In this document: positions 50,598-61,054 of the stretch, piece by piece
Layout of the letters: the number at the start of each line of letters is the position of its first letter
Numbering within the stretch: position 1 is the first letter of the stretch
Source: Limnephilus marmoratus
Lineage: Eukaryota; Arthropoda; Insecta; Trichoptera; Limnephilidae
Length of the DNA stretch: 64,000 nt
Assembly: GCA_917880885.1 (NCBI GenBank)
Contig: OU862934.1
Location: 29,310,734-29,374,733 of the forward strand
Direction: 5' to 3'
Notes under the pieces: generated by a model
The model's database searches: none
What the model saw: only the letters and a program-made list of their open reading frames with translations
Told to the model about the DNA's origin: nothing
Position numbers and translations under genes: made by a program

Positions 50598-50705
50598 GAA
50601 TAAATTGTGAATAATATAAATTAATCAAATAAAATTTATATGCCACGCCGGGATTCGATCCCGCGACCTTCGGAGTGTGAGTCAAAAGCCTTAGCGGTCG
50701 TCAAA
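50598..50705 (-). repeat. Rep-3 tRNA-like head, left half of the split unit
   Basis: Minus strand: GCTAAGGCTTTTGACTC, CTCCGAAGGTCGCGGGATCG, AATCCCGGCGTGGC then ATAAATTTTATTTGATTAAT. This equals the head and linker of the 43.85-kb copy. The linker breaks off exactly where the LINE tail starts. Confidence 0.75.
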
Positions 50706-50709
50706 ACTG

Positions 50710-51425
50710 AAATGTATTAGAGTAAAAAAAACTTTTCAACCTAATCTAAAAAAGAATTCAATCTATATCCTTCAAATCATTAGGTTGGGTTGTTTCACAG
50801 ATATTCAAATGAAACATTATCATAAATTGACCATTCAGCGCCATTTTGTTACAGCCGATGTAAATGACAATTCCGTTTAAGATTTTGAACCAAGACACTA
50901 TCACGTTGTTAAGCTTTTCAGCTTATTACAATCTAATCGAAATCTGAAACGCACCTAGAATCAACGTTTAACGGGAATCATTGAACGTAAAAAAAGAACA
51001 AAATGGCGCTGATTGGCCATTTGATGGCAATGTTACATTAGAATTTCTGTTAAACAACCGGGTCTAAGTCATCATGTTTACCACTGGGCCATTTGGCTCC
51101 CAGCCGCCTTGCAGTTTGCGCAATATAAACAAGATGTATTTGCCTGTGCTGCTGGTACGCCGACAGTTCCACCTTTGAGTTTCTCCGAATTCTGGAGCGT
51201 GGGGGAGGGGGTGGGGGTGAAAAGACGACCGCTTTGTTTACGAGAATGTCTACCAGTTCTAGTCGGATTGCTACCATTGGACTGGAGATCTGCATACTGT
51301 ACTACATATACTCTACTGCACTGCACTATACTGTAAACAGAGTGTTTCTGGATAGCGTGAAAACAAAATGCAAAAAAAAATCAATATGTTAGTGATTGAT
51401 AACTTATTGAAACTTGTAATATTTA
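50710..51425. other. Stretch with no recognised feature
   Basis: Overlapping short frames on both strands around 51.05-51.33 kb reflect a GC-richer patch. No match to known families. Confidence 0.3.
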
Positions 51426-51429
51426 ACTA

Positions 51430-51560
51430 AAAAAAAAACTAACAAACCATCACGCCGTTTCTCGGCAGGGGTAGGCAAAGAGGACAGACCGCTAAACAAC
51501 TCGATCTTGGCACACACTTCTTGCCTCGTTCACATTCATACATCGTCTCATACACGGTTG
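51430..51560 (-). mobile_element. 3' tip of the RTE-like LINE (copy 3)
   Basis: ACAAACCATCACGCCGTTTC, GGGGTAGGCAAAGAGGACAG, CAACTCGATCTTGGCACACA and TTCATACATCGTCTCATACA are the 3' end of the element, as at 53.69-53.82 kb. Confidence 0.75.
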
Positions 51561-51621
51561 AATTTGGCAGCCACCTCTGCAAAATCCAAATAGCAAAATA
51601 GCTCCAAATAGCTCAGCGCTG

Positions 51622-51735
51622 CTCATCATATGCAGACTTCAAAAGAGCCGCACAAGACAGGGAAGAGTGGAAGAGACGAATAGATGAAATTGCTGCAAAC
51701 CAATCCCAGGATTGAAACCGGAGAGAGAGAGATAT
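51622..51735 (+). mobile_element. LINE C-terminal tip
   Basis: The plus strand reads YADFKRAAQDREEWKRRIDE then IAANQSQD and a stop, followed by a GGAGAGAGAGAGAT tail. A-QDR--W(K/R)-(L/I)-- at the C-terminus is shared with the other RTE-like tails in this window. Only about 30 codons remain. Confidence 0.55.
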
Positions 51736-51774
51736 GGGGGCCCCATCGAAGCCAGAGTACACTGTACAGTACGC

Positions 51775-51898
51775 CTAGTTTTTGGGAGGCTATAGGAAGC
51801 ATCTCCTTAAAAAGACCCTCCACACAGCATTTAAGATGACATAGGCCCTAAGGGAAATTATTTTCCTCAAGGCCTCCTGTGTGGAATTAATGTGAAAA
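51775..51898 (-). repeat. Rep-1 left end (reverse)
   Basis: AAAGACCCTCCACACAGCAT, GATGACATAGGCCCTAAGGG and CAAGGCCTCCTGTGTGGAAT. It faces the next copy head to head. Confidence 0.75.
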
Positions 51899-51909
51899 AA
51901 AAATTACCC

Positions 51910-52125
51910 ATTTTACGTTAGCTCAACACAAGAGACCCTGAGGAAAATAATTCCTCTTAGGACCTATCTATCTTTGGGGATGCTGTATGGAGAAGGTCTT
52001 TTTAAGAAAGGAAGTTCTGGGAAGGAAAAAGATATAAGGGGTGGGTAGAAATCTGGATGGTTAATGTGTTCAGGAGTGATGGACGTATGAATCCAACCCC
52101 CCCTGAGGTGCAAGGCGACTACGAA
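51910..52125 (+). repeat. Rep-1 left half (forward)
   Basis: GTTAGCTCAACACAAGAGAC, GGGGATGCTGTATGGAGAAG, TATAAGGGGTGGGTAGAAAT and GTGATGGACGTATGAATCCA. With 51775-51898 it forms an inverted pair of Rep-1 left ends. Confidence 0.75.
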
Positions 52126-52289
52126 TATAATCTACATGTATTTTTCCTCATACATGCACCTATTCCACGATTTCATACACTAGCAAACAAATTCACCTCA
52201 AGTATTTACCATTATTTAAGAAACACTTGAATGATATTTTTATATTTGTCTACAATATAAAAACCTTTTGCCGTTTTCTTTTTTATGTA

Positions 52290-52800
52290 CTGTGACATTT
52301 GATTTGAGTTGTCAAGAATTGTTTTTATGTAAATTTTGTAAATACACAATGTATACTATTTTTTGCCATCATCTGCAACTTTAAAAAACTTTCTCTTGTA
52401 TGTAATGCATTATTTTTACTAAAATGTATCTTTATACTGTGGTGGACGAACAAAGGACACAGATTTGCATCGTCCGGCCACCCGATTGGTCCCTCAGGCA
52501 CCAATTGGATGCAGACCTTTCCTCCAGCAACTGGCCTCGCTTGCATCAGAAACTCACGATTCATTCTGCTTTAACTCTCGGTCAGGAGTCGCTGGTCTTT
52601 AATATTTGTTCGCCCTTCACATTACTTTATTATTGCATATATTTAAATTGGAGATTTATGTGTCTGTAAATAGTGTTAATAAACTTGTAAGTATTGAATC
52701 GTCTTACTTATTCGCTTTGCCATCTACACACTTACACAATAAACACATAACCCCCAAAGTGGTGACCCCGACGCGATCCCCGACATAGTGACCCGACTTC
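52290..52800 (+). mobile_element. Probable LTR and leader of a BEL/Pao- or Gypsy-like retrotransposon
   Basis: The sequence after CACAATAAACACATAACC reads CCCAAAGTGGTGACCCCGAC then GCGATCCCCGACATAGTGAC. I know this style of leader directly downstream of 5' LTRs in insect LTR retrotransposons. AATAAA-type signals precede it. A plausible LTR 5' start is TGTGACATTTGA (about 52290). There is no coding region and no second LTR. Confidence 0.4.
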
Positions 52801-52874
52801 CATTCATGTGATGTTTACTTTTTCAAGTTATTTTTTTTTTAATTTAAAATTTTGTCTCTGTATTATAAACTTAT

Positions 52875-52922
52875 ATGTAAAAGCCCACCAGGGCTTTGAA
52901 ATATTAATAAATAAATATAAAT
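52875..52922 (+). mobile_element. LINE 3' tail with GCCC/GGGC stem
   Basis: ATGTAAAAGCCCACCAGGGC followed by an AATAAATAAATA tail, as at 21.14 and 50.54 kb. Coding sequence is absent. Confidence 0.6.
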
Positions 52923-52929
52923 ATTTAAC

Positions 52930-53682
52930 ATATATCTTGCATATAAAAATCTCGTGTCACGGCGTTTGTGGTCGCACTCCTCCGAAACGGCTTGACCGAT
53001 TTTTATGAAATTTTTAATGTATATTTGGTAGGTATGAGAATAGGTTTTAAAGTATATTTCGTACCGCTAGGTGATTAGGGTATCCCTATCCAAAAAAAAA
53101 TTCTATTTTTCCGACAAATTTTTATTTTTATTTGTCATCAAAAAATACTGATAACCCCAAATGTTACCCTTCTCACCTCCACCTTCCATTTTTTAATCGC
53201 GATTTTAGTATTTTTGCATGAACATATTTAACCGTCTTTCGTATTTCAAACAGAAAGAAATTATTTATGTTGTTGAATGACAGATGACGCTACGTCCGCC
53301 TCATCGAACTTTCATCCATACATGCGCAAGACATTCACGAGAAGCGTCGCGTCATTTTTATATTTCATTCGGCATCATGTTCTCGCTTGGGCAAAACATC
53401 GAACTTGTTTGTGTTGGCTAAAGACGGACTGACGAAAATTATCGTACACTCAATTGCTCTTCGAAATTCATAATGATTTTCTTTATTTCATTTTCTTACT
53501 TTAGTTGGTGTTTTTTTATTTTTATCGGCGGTCATCGTCTACAACGCTCTATTTCTCTTTCTGTCATAGATCTCATCCCCACACACTTACAATACATTCG
53601 TTATTTTTTATTTAACAACCAAAATACTCACAAGAAATAATTTATATGGCAAAACAACGTTTATCGGGACAGCTAGTCATCT
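52930..53682 (+). mobile_element. Helitron-like non-autonomous element
   Basis: Begins near TCTTGCATATAAAAATCTCG, then CACGGCGTTTGTGGTCGCAC and TCCTCCGAAACGGCTTGACC, and ends ATGGCAAAACAACGTTTATC then GGGACAGCTAGT. The 3' GGCAAA-AACG-TTT(G)CC hairpin, about ten bases before CTAG, is mutated on one side but recognisable. No Rep/helicase coding. The 3' end abuts the RTE-like LINE 3' end at 53.69 kb. Confidence 0.65.
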
Positions 53683-53687
53683 ATAAA

Positions 53688-54465
53688 AAACTAACTAACT
53701 CACCATCACGCCGTTTCCCCGCAGGGGTAGGCAAAGAGGACGGACCGCCAAACAACTCGATCTTGGCACACACTCCTTGCCTCGTTCACATTCATAAATC
53801 GTCTCATACATGCTCTTCTATTATTCCGACTCTTCACATGGCCCGACTCAAGTATCTGATTCACTTGGTCGTGCCATGTCTTCCTCGGGCGTCCCCGATT
53901 TCTTCTTCCATTCACATTTGCGTCATATATTCTCCTTACACTCCTTTCCTCGTTCATTCGCTCTACATGCCCAAACCATCTGAGCGTACCTTTCTTAATC
54001 TTACTCATCACGCTTACATCAGAGTTGCATTCTTCGTGGATCTCCACATTTCTCACACGATCGTACATGGTTTTACCACACATACGCCTCAGGGATCTCA
54101 TTTCTACAGCGTTCAGTCTACTTTCATCCTTCCTCTGCCGGTTCCATGCCTCACTGCCATACATCAGGGAGGTACTAGCACTCCATTATGGACGGCTTAC
54201 TTCGCTTCTTTGGACAGCTTTTTGTTGGCGTCAACGGCGTTCAGTCCTCCATTAATAGAGTTGCCTGCATTTACCCTTCTTTCAATATCTCTGTCAGCCC
54301 TTCCATCTCTCGTAAACATACTTCCCAAGTACACAAACTCATCCACCTGCTCCAAATACTCATCATTCACAACTGTGTTGCACATTGTTTTCATACTCTC
54401 TCTTTCAAATACCATGACTTTAGACTTACTTACATTCATCATTAACTTATTCTTCATACATCTAT
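53688..54465 (-). mobile_element. RTE-like LINE 3' fragment (copy 4, best preserved)
   Basis: Minus strand in two phases: 54457-54197 reads MMNVSKSKVMVFERES, DEFVYLGSMFTRDGRADRD and NKKLSKEAK; 54164-53706 reads YGSEAWNRQRKDESRLNAVE, KGTLRWFGHVERMNEERS and WHDQVNQILESGHVKSRNN. One frameshift lies near 54170-54195. The FVYLGS block is the segment after RT. The 3' end is GTGATGGTGAGTTAGTTAG. It gives the clearest model for copies at 0.1, 19.2, 51.4 and 59.4 kb. Confidence 0.85.
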
Positions 54466-54469
54466 AAAT

Positions 54470-55280
54470 GATCTATAGTCATCTATAATTGTTCAAATTA
54501 AAATATGGCAACTAAATAAAAAAGATACGACAAAGTCTTCGCATTCTTAATTCAGCACACCTTTATAGTACACCAAACACCCTTTCTCTCGTACAACCCA
54601 GACAGCACCAGATGCAATTGTATGCAAACGTACCGTGTAATGCATGCATTGTGTATATAGTACGGTCTCATCTGCAGTTCCAGTGCATACTGGGTCAATT
54701 TCCTCACAGGAAAACTACAGGGATAACAAATGCAGCGATAGCAAGATATGGAGTTGGGTGATATACATCTCCCCACTGCATTTGTGTGCATCTCTTTATA
54801 TCCCTGTGTATCTCTATGTGCAATGTGCATCTCTGTGTATCTCTGTACGATGGAATGCAACGGGTGATATCTCAGTTCAAATAATACATAATGTCGGTTG
54901 GAAGACTTATGGGTTATTGTTTGTTGTTTCGGATATTTGTCAGATATCTCGGTGCCATTTTGCTGTGTCAGTATTGATAGGGGTATATTAATAAAATATA
55001 TCCAACAACATATTTTATATTTTGTAAAATTCGATTTCAAGTTTGATAAACTAAATTTTGTGCTGCATACGGGATTTATCAAAAGTTTTGGTTTTGCTTA
55101 CAATTATGTCAAATTAAAAATATTTTGTTTGCTTTTCGGACCATTTCATATAGGTCACACAGAAATATTCGTGTCTTTCTTGAGAAATATGATCTCAACG
55201 GTATTGGAAAAAGAAAACACCAGACTGTATATTAAAATCTAAAAAATAAACACAAAGGAATTAAAGTGTGCACCTTTAAA
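54470..55280. other. Unexplained stretch with overlapping frames
   Basis: Frames of 176 codons (minus, 54552-55082), 115 and 114 codons (plus) overlap one another. None has recognisable motifs. Part of the region (54770-54845) is built of imperfect TGTGTATCTCTNTGTGCA-type units, which keeps several frames open. Confidence 0.35.
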
Positions 55281-55287
55281 AATTATT

Positions 55288-55745
55288 TACTTACCACTTG
55301 TAGAATCAAATTTACGGCATTCAATAACCACTTGGGGACACACTTGCAAAACTAATTTAAACCACGTACAATCAGTACAAAATTCAATGGTTAAATTACT
55401 AGTTCAAAAACATATTTTTTTCACAGAGACGAAACGTACCATTGCTGTATAAGAATTTAACTATATTACCGGTGCAGACCATCTTATGGTACAAAATATT
55501 GACTCAGCATATGTCTCAGTCTGAATATAAGAGGAAAGTGAAACATGAACATGACACTAGATTCACAAAGAATGAAGAAATGCCTGTTCCAAAATGTAAC
55601 AATAAGCACGGACGGCAAACCCTGGAATATAATGTGCCCAAATTATTAAACATGTTTCCAAGTAATACAAAAAATTGCGATTCTATAAGTAGATTGAGAT
55701 ATATGCTGAAAAAATGGTTACTAAATAGAGATGGTTTATAAAATT
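55288..55745 (+). mobile_element. LINE reverse-transcriptase C-terminal relic
   Basis: The plus strand reads YLPLVESNLRHSITTWGHTC then NHVQSVQNSMVKLLVQKHI in one phase, and from 55442 LLYKNLTILPVQTILWYKIL, HEHDTRFTKNEEMPVPKCNN and YNVPKLLNMFPSN in the next, ending at 55741. V-S-LR-----WG followed by VQN is the standard segment after the RT thumb. One frameshift lies near 55440. An ATAATAATAATAATA tail follows. Confidence 0.65.
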
Positions 55746-55823
55746 GGCTATCGGAAAAAAAAATATTTGTATTAATAATAATAATAATATATATTTATTG
55801 AACAAAAAAAAAATTAAGGTTTA

Positions 55824-56262
55824 GGCCGGTTACAGTGCTCGACCGACGGTCGGTGCGTACGTCGGTCGCGCCCGTCATTTGTATGAAAATTCCTAAATCG
55901 TTCAGTGCAGGACCGACCGTACGCATGCGTATATCGCTACGCAGTACGTACGAGAATCGTCGGTCGAGCGCGTGCGCATGCAGACCGTCGGTCGACCGAC
56001 GAGCTAGAAATGCTATCTGGGCGACGATCGGGTGTACGTGATATCTACGTCTTCTGTTCCTAATACGCCTACGAAGATAATAAGCAGCTATTAATTAATT
56101 AATTTCTCGTACGACGTCTGGTTAGCTTGTTGGTCAATCGTGAACTGACGGTACGCACCGACGGTCGGTCGGTGGTATGCGATCGTCAGGACCGACCGTA
56201 CGCATGCGTATCGTCAGGACCGACCGTACGCACCGACCGTCGGTCGAGTACTGTAACCGGCC
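55824..56262. mobile_element. GC-rich MITE with 38-bp terminal inverted repeats
   Basis: Ends GGCCGGTTACAGTGCTCGAC (left) and GGCCGGTTACAGTACTCGAC (right, complement) continue as matching repeats to 38 bp with one mismatch. TTA flanks both sides (55821-55823 and 56263-56265). The interior repeats GACCGACCGTACGCATGCGT-like units and is rich in CpG, in sharp contrast to its AT-rich surroundings. The TTA duplication suggests PIF/Harbinger; no transposase present. Confidence 0.85.
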
Positions 56263-56432
56263 TTATAACTACAAAAACAAAAAGTACATCATAAGTACAT
56301 CATAAATACAGTAAAAGTACAGTTTAAAAGTTGCATATGTACAAAAGTTAATAACAGAAAAACAAAATACATATATACAGTAGGTACTTAAAGAATACAG
56401 ATTTATAATTATAAATTTAGGTTTCTCGTTAC

Positions 56433-56464
56433 CTGCCTCACTAGGCTAGCCTGTGTTGAGGCAG
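56433..56464 (-). other. LINE 3' UTR stem-loop (third copy)
   Basis: Minus strand: CTGCCTCA pairs with TGAGGCAG, enclosing ACACAGGCTAGCCTAG in which AGGC pairs with GCCT. Same inner motifs as at 12.1 and 22.25 kb. It marks a minus-strand LINE remnant at about 56.3-56.5 kb. Confidence 0.7.
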
Positions 56465-56599
56465 TAATTTTATGTCAATTTATTATACAGTGAACATACC
56501 TACACTTATATTAGAATTGATATTGATATGTATGAAAAGATGTTGAATCTGTAGATATAAGATGTAAATTTTAAATTTTAAAATGTACATGTAACTAAA

Positions 56600-56702
56600 A
56601 TATAAGCACCCGTTGACAAGCCAATTCAATTGGCATAGCAGAACTTGTTTGTTGATTATATGTATTATCTATTCTTTCAATAAAAAAAATAAAAAAAATA
56701 AA
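56600..56702 (+). mobile_element. LINE-like 3' tail
   Basis: CCGTTGACAAGCCAATTCAA then TTGGCATAGCAGAACTTG and a CAATAAAAAAAATAAAAAAA tail. GCCAATT-C-AATTGGC is a perfect 7-bp hairpin. No coding remains. Confidence 0.45.
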
Positions 56703-56709
56703 GTCAATT

Positions 56710-57085
56710 GTGACAATCTGTGTAGTTATAGTAATAATATTATGTATACATAATTAAATTCTAATTGAAGATTAACATCCTGTTGACAAATTGCTTAATT
56801 GCGGTTTAACGGGATTGTACTTGAAAAAAAACAATAAAAAAAAAACAATTATGAAAACAATGTTTCAGACCGCAATTTGAAAAAAAAATTATGAATCTTT
56901 GGGAATTCTTTATTTATTATTTTTACACGATAGAAAAAAAAATGGTGGATGATAACATTAACAATGCATTTGCCTAATGAAAACTTTGTGTTTTTTTTTT
57001 TCTTTATCAGTAGTTTTAATTAGAAAAAAACATAAGGAGAGTCATTTTTTAATTAAAAAAAATATATTTTTACGTGAAATGACAA
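56710..57085. other. Stretch with no recognised feature
   Basis: Poly-A and poly-T rich sequence, no match. Confidence 0.3.
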
Positions 57086-57129
57086 AAAGGTGAGGCGATG
57101 ATAATTTTCACGATACGTTAAATACACAG

Positions 57130-57570
57130 GTGACTTTTGTGTTACTGGTAAATCTCCCATCATCTTTGTTATCATTGGGGTTACTGTGTGAAGGATCTTT
57201 TTAGACAATGACGGGAGAGGAAGTTCTGGGAAGGAAATGGTAGGATGGATGGATAGGGATTTGTGGGTCAATTATGTTCAACAGTAACGGACATACGAAT
57301 CCATTCCTCCCACTGCAGTGCATGGCAGTGGTCCGGTTGGAGAGGTCTTGCTTAGGTCTCTCTCAACCAGTTTCTCCCGATCCGGCCGGCCGCGCAGTAG
57401 ACGGGCCAACGCACTCGTCGCCAAGACCTAGACAAACCATACCCCATGAACTCGGGCACGCCTTTTGAGTCACCAAACGTAGTGAATCACTTGGGGTGAG
57501 CTAAGCAAAGGTGTTATCAAATAAATGTTTCCCGAGGCGACAAATCCATACCATTCTCCCAAAGACAGCA
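57130..57570 (+). repeat. Rep-1 copy, near complete
   Basis: Contains TGTGTGAAGGATCTTTTTAG, GAAGTTCTGGGAAGGAAATG, CAGTGCATGGCAGTGGTCCG, TCAACCAGTTTCTCCCGATC, CGCAGTAGACGGGCCAACGC and GAATCACTTGGGGTGAGC in the standard order. It is the most complete single copy here after the 41.6-kb pair. Confidence 0.8.
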
Positions 57571-57687
57571 TTTCAAAAGACATGTGAAAATAGATGTATT
57601 ATAGTAAAAAAACAAAAAATTTTACTTGTTGAGTTTTTTTTTATTTGGACTCTAATAAAAACACAAGTTTGATGAACCTTAAAAGTT

Positions 57688-57876
57688 TTGTCATATGAGC
57701 GCGGAACAAGGTATTTAATACATAATAGAAAAGAAACTGCTTTGCTGACAACAGTATATAATCTTCTAAACGGTATTAATTGTATTCCCGATATCATACA
57801 AAAATTTGAGTTTTATGTTCCCGACAACTTCACAAGTTTGTTGTTTCGAGATGTAGAATCAGCTTACCATTAGTAA
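57688..57876 (+). pseudogene. Possible LINE RT C-terminal relic
   Basis: RGTRYLIHNRKETALLTTVY, NLLNGINCIPDIIQKFEFYV and PDNFTSLLFRD resemble the segment DRR----L-FLYKILN-LID-P-LLE-I-F-VP seen in the LINEs at 20.7 and 49.9 kb. The match is loose, so this is tentative. Confidence 0.4.
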
Positions 57877-57879
57877 TAT

Positions 57880-58450
57880 CGCTTGGATAAATGATTCTGT
57901 TACTAAATTACCTGTCTCCTGAAATAGATATTTTTCAACTGAATATTCCACAATTTAAAAATATTGTTTTTAGGTAAATGTAAATGTTCATTTAAAATAA
58001 AATAAATAAATAAATAAAAATAAAATTGTTTAATTATAGGGAACTCTAAAACAGTTTCTCCTCGGTTAAGATCTTGAATTCTCGAGAGAACCGACATCAA
58101 CAATTTCCTAGTCTGGCTTTCCTACGAGTCGCGTTGATACAATTATTCAGTACCATATTGTTGGAGTTCTTAGACTCCGCTATTGTATTTGGTTAATGTC
58201 ATTTATTGGCTGCATTCTGGATAAAATTAGTTTAATATCGACCACAATAACACGGGCAAGTGCCTAGCATGGTCGAAATCAGCAAATCCACAAATTATGT
58301 AACCATCAAAGCAATGACTAAAGATTTTTTTTATTTATTTCAGGTAACCAGAGCGGCGAGTGTAATAATACTCCGTTATATAAAAGCAAATATCTAAATA
58401 AATTATGTGATATGAAATAGAATATAAAATAAATAAAATAAAATGGTAAA
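57880..58450. other. Stretch with no recognised feature
   Basis: No family match or coding evidence. Confidence 0.3.
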
Positions 58451-58454
58451 CACA

Positions 58455-58680
58455 TTAGGACTTAGGAATGAGGGGTGGGTAGGAATCTCAGGGTCAATGT
58501 GCCTAAGAGTGACGTGCGTATTAATACATCCATCCCTCCAAGGTACGGTGCAAGGTGGTGGGTCAAGAGAGTCCAGATGGAGAGGTCTGGGTTAGGTCAC
58601 CCTCAACCAGTCTCTCCTGATCCGTCCAAGCAGTATAACAAATACCTTGTCCGCCAAGTCTATATGGGGCTGATGTAAAA
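58455..58680 (+). repeat. Rep-1 middle part
   Basis: GGAATGAGGGGTGGGTAGGA, GGTACGGTGCAAGGTGGTGG, GAGAGTCCAGATGGAGAGGT and CCAGTCTCTCCTGATCCGTC. Confidence 0.75.
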
Positions 58681-58779
58681 AAATACATTTGATGTCATAT
58701 TAGGTTATTTTTTTAAGGAAAGACAAACATTACTTATAGGACGCAAATTACAATGCAATATAAAAATTTCTCCTCCATA

Positions 58780-59090
58780 CAATAGTGCTTGTGTAATGAT
58801 TGAGGACTTTGTTAGAAGAGAATTGAACCCAGAGTCGCCACACGTCGCGGTAGCCTGGAAACTATGAAACCCAGTGATTTTTACCACTGTATTACTTTTA
58901 TTTTTTACCACCACTTGTATCGATAATAATAAAAAATATAAAATTCTTCCGATGGTGAAACAGCGCAGCGATTGGATTTTAAAAAAATCACTGCGTTAAA
59001 CGGTGTTCCACAAGGTTGTCAAGTTGGTCCGGTGAATTAAAAAAAAACATAATTTTTGTTCATATGAAGCGGATACTTTGTGATGTGACA
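58780..59090. other. Unassigned, with a weak B-box-like site
   Basis: Minus strand GGGTTCAATTCTC (58820-58832) resembles a tRNA B box. A matching A box is not convincing. Confidence 0.3.
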
Positions 59091-59095
59091 TTATT

Positions 59096-59330
59096 AATTT
59101 AAAATAAAACAATAACTTTGTAAACACCACTTTTATTTTTTATACTTTATGCCGACCGGGTTTCGCTACAACCGTAGCTTCATCAGGGCAATATAATACT
59201 CTACTGTAATACTCTACTCTAGTAGAGTATTATACTGCCCTGATGAGGCTACGTTTGTAGCGAAACCCGGGCGGCATAAAGTATAAAAAATAAAAGTAGT
59301 GTTTACAAAGTTAATGCTTTATTTTAAATT
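59096..59330. repeat. 235-bp palindrome with two facing hammerhead-like motifs
   Basis: Arms 59096-59206 and 59222-59330 are inverted copies with few mismatches. In the right arm the plus strand reads GCCCTGATGA, G, GCTAC-GTTT-GTAGC (5-bp stem), GAAACCCGG and GGCA; the left arm holds the same on the minus strand with loop GGTT. CUGAUGA...GAAA around a short stem II, with TGCC/GGCA as a possible stem I, is the layout of a type I hammerhead ribozyme. One extra base between CUGAUGA and stem II and a very short stem III make activity uncertain. Penelope-like elements are known to carry such ribozymes. Confidence 0.55.
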
Positions 59331-59349
59331 AAAAACATAATTACTATTA

Positions 59350-59645
59350 CCGTTTTAAACTTTACAACCCTGATGTATACCAGTGAGTCATGGAACTGGT
59401 AGGAGAAGGTTGAAAGTAAACTGAATGCTGTAGAAATGAGACCTCTGAGGCAATACAATAGTGTAAGAATAATAAATGACACGGAAATTAATGGTAGAAG
59501 AAATTGGGGATGCCGAAGAAAGACATGGCACGATCGAATAAATCAAATATTTGAGAATGCATGAAAATGTGATACATAAATGTGAATGAAGCAAGCCAAC
59601 TTCAACCACTCCTGCAGGGAAATGTTGTGATGGTTAGTTATTATT
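59350..59645 (+). mobile_element. RTE-like LINE 3' fragment (copy 5)
   Basis: ACCCTGATGTATACCAGTGA, AAACTGAATGCTGTAGAAAT, TGGTAGAAGAAATTGGGGAT, GGCACGATCGAATAAATCAA and GCAGGGAAATGTTGTGATGG match the 53.7-kb copy with an internal deletion. It ends GTGATGGTTAGTTA. Confidence 0.7.
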
Positions 59646-59649
59646 TGCC

Positions 59650-60610
59650 TTTGGCTTAGGGCAATCCATTGCAACGAAGACTAGGCAAAGATTAGTAGTT
59701 ATCCAGAATCAGCCCCGAGCAAGGGGAGGGTCGGGTTAGAACTCAGGACCTCTTACTGGACGTCGTTAAACTTGTTAGTCTGAAGACAATGGAATTGCAT
59801 TACAGATGTTTTCAAGATATTACTTGATATTATATTGATTCTTCACAATTAATATATTTCTTTAAAAAAATTCACATTGTAACTTTCAGACTGAAAACTT
59901 TCTACGTATTACTCGTTTTTCAAGGAAAAATATGACAATAACAGAAAAATTAAAAGCTTAAAATTTTAAAGAATTACAAAGTTTTAAGTACAATTTTTCC
60001 CCTTTGCACATAAATACTTAAACTTCTTAATTTTATTAAAATAAATGCTTCAATGTCAACTGCAAAAAGTTCACGGGATGGTCGTAATACTTGAAATATC
60101 AGTTTCAGTATTAAACATGATAATTTGTATCTGTTAAAATATCTGTGGTAAATAATTTTTCCCTTATCTGAATTCTTAACAGTTTTCAGTTACAATTTTG
60201 AAAATGACATTTAAATTCAAAACTAATCGGAGTTCATTGAACCATAGTTACAGAGTGATAGACCCAAAACCAAAAATACGTTTGATGACTAGCGTAGACC
60301 TATGAAAAATCACGGGATTTGGTAATTTCAATTTTTAAAAGGACAAAAAAATAAATAAGATAAAAAAATTATAATATCATGTAGAAACATTTGTACCAAG
60401 TTTCTTGTTTGTCTGGATTCTTCACACAAGCAGTTGCAAATTTTGAAAACGACTTATTATTTAAAAGCAAATAAGAGTTCTAGAGTTCATTGATTCAGAA
60501 TTACAGACAGACACCAAACCGAAATTTAGTAATTTTAATAATATCTATATAGTTTGTTGTCTAGTTCACCCGGTTCACCGATGGTTTAAATTAATTCTAA
60601 ACTATACTTT
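59650..60610. other. Stretch with no recognised feature
   Basis: AT-rich, no family match. Confidence 0.3.
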
Positions 60611-60617
60611 CTTTTTC

Positions 60618-60932
60618 ATTAGCTTCACACAGGAGGTTCTATGGAAATTAATTTGCCTCAGGGCATATGTCATCTTAGGAGAAGCTGTGTGGAGAGTTTT
60701 TTTTAAGGAAAGAAAGGAGAGGAAGTTCTGGGAAGGAAAAAGGTATGAGGGGTGGCTAGGAATCTGGTGGTCAGTGTCTCCAGAATGATGGACATGTGAA
60801 TTCATCTCTCCCAGTATGGATCCGGCTTGCCACTCAGTAGCAGTGGGCAGGCGCACTCGTCGCCAAGACCTAGACATAGTTCCCGGGCGTAGGTAACTAT
60901 AACCGCCTCCCAAATTGAGGATTTGACTAGGT
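60618..60932 (+). repeat. Rep-1 copy with internal deletion
   Basis: TTAGCTTCACACAGGAGGTT, AAAGGTATGAGGGGTGGCTA, CACTCGTCGCCAAGACCTAG, then directly GTTCCCGGGCG and CCGCCTCCCAAATTGAGG. Confidence 0.75.
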
Positions 60933-61054
60933 TACCTATAATGTTACCGTAAATAAGACTCGATTGTATCAAAGTCCATCTGGACTTAAAACATTGTGAA
61001 CTACCAAAGCAGATTAAACAAAGCCTCAATATTTCAATGCTTATAAAATCACAA

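Noticed and set aside
51050..51336. Overlapping frames on both strands of 75-82 codons
   Set aside because: GC-richer patch with few stops; no family resemblance.
54552..55082. 176-codon minus-strand frame, the longest frame not tied to a mobile element
   Set aside because: No recognisable motif, overlapped by 115- and 114-codon frames on the other strand, partly kept open by short imperfect repeats of TGTGTATCTCT; no gene context.
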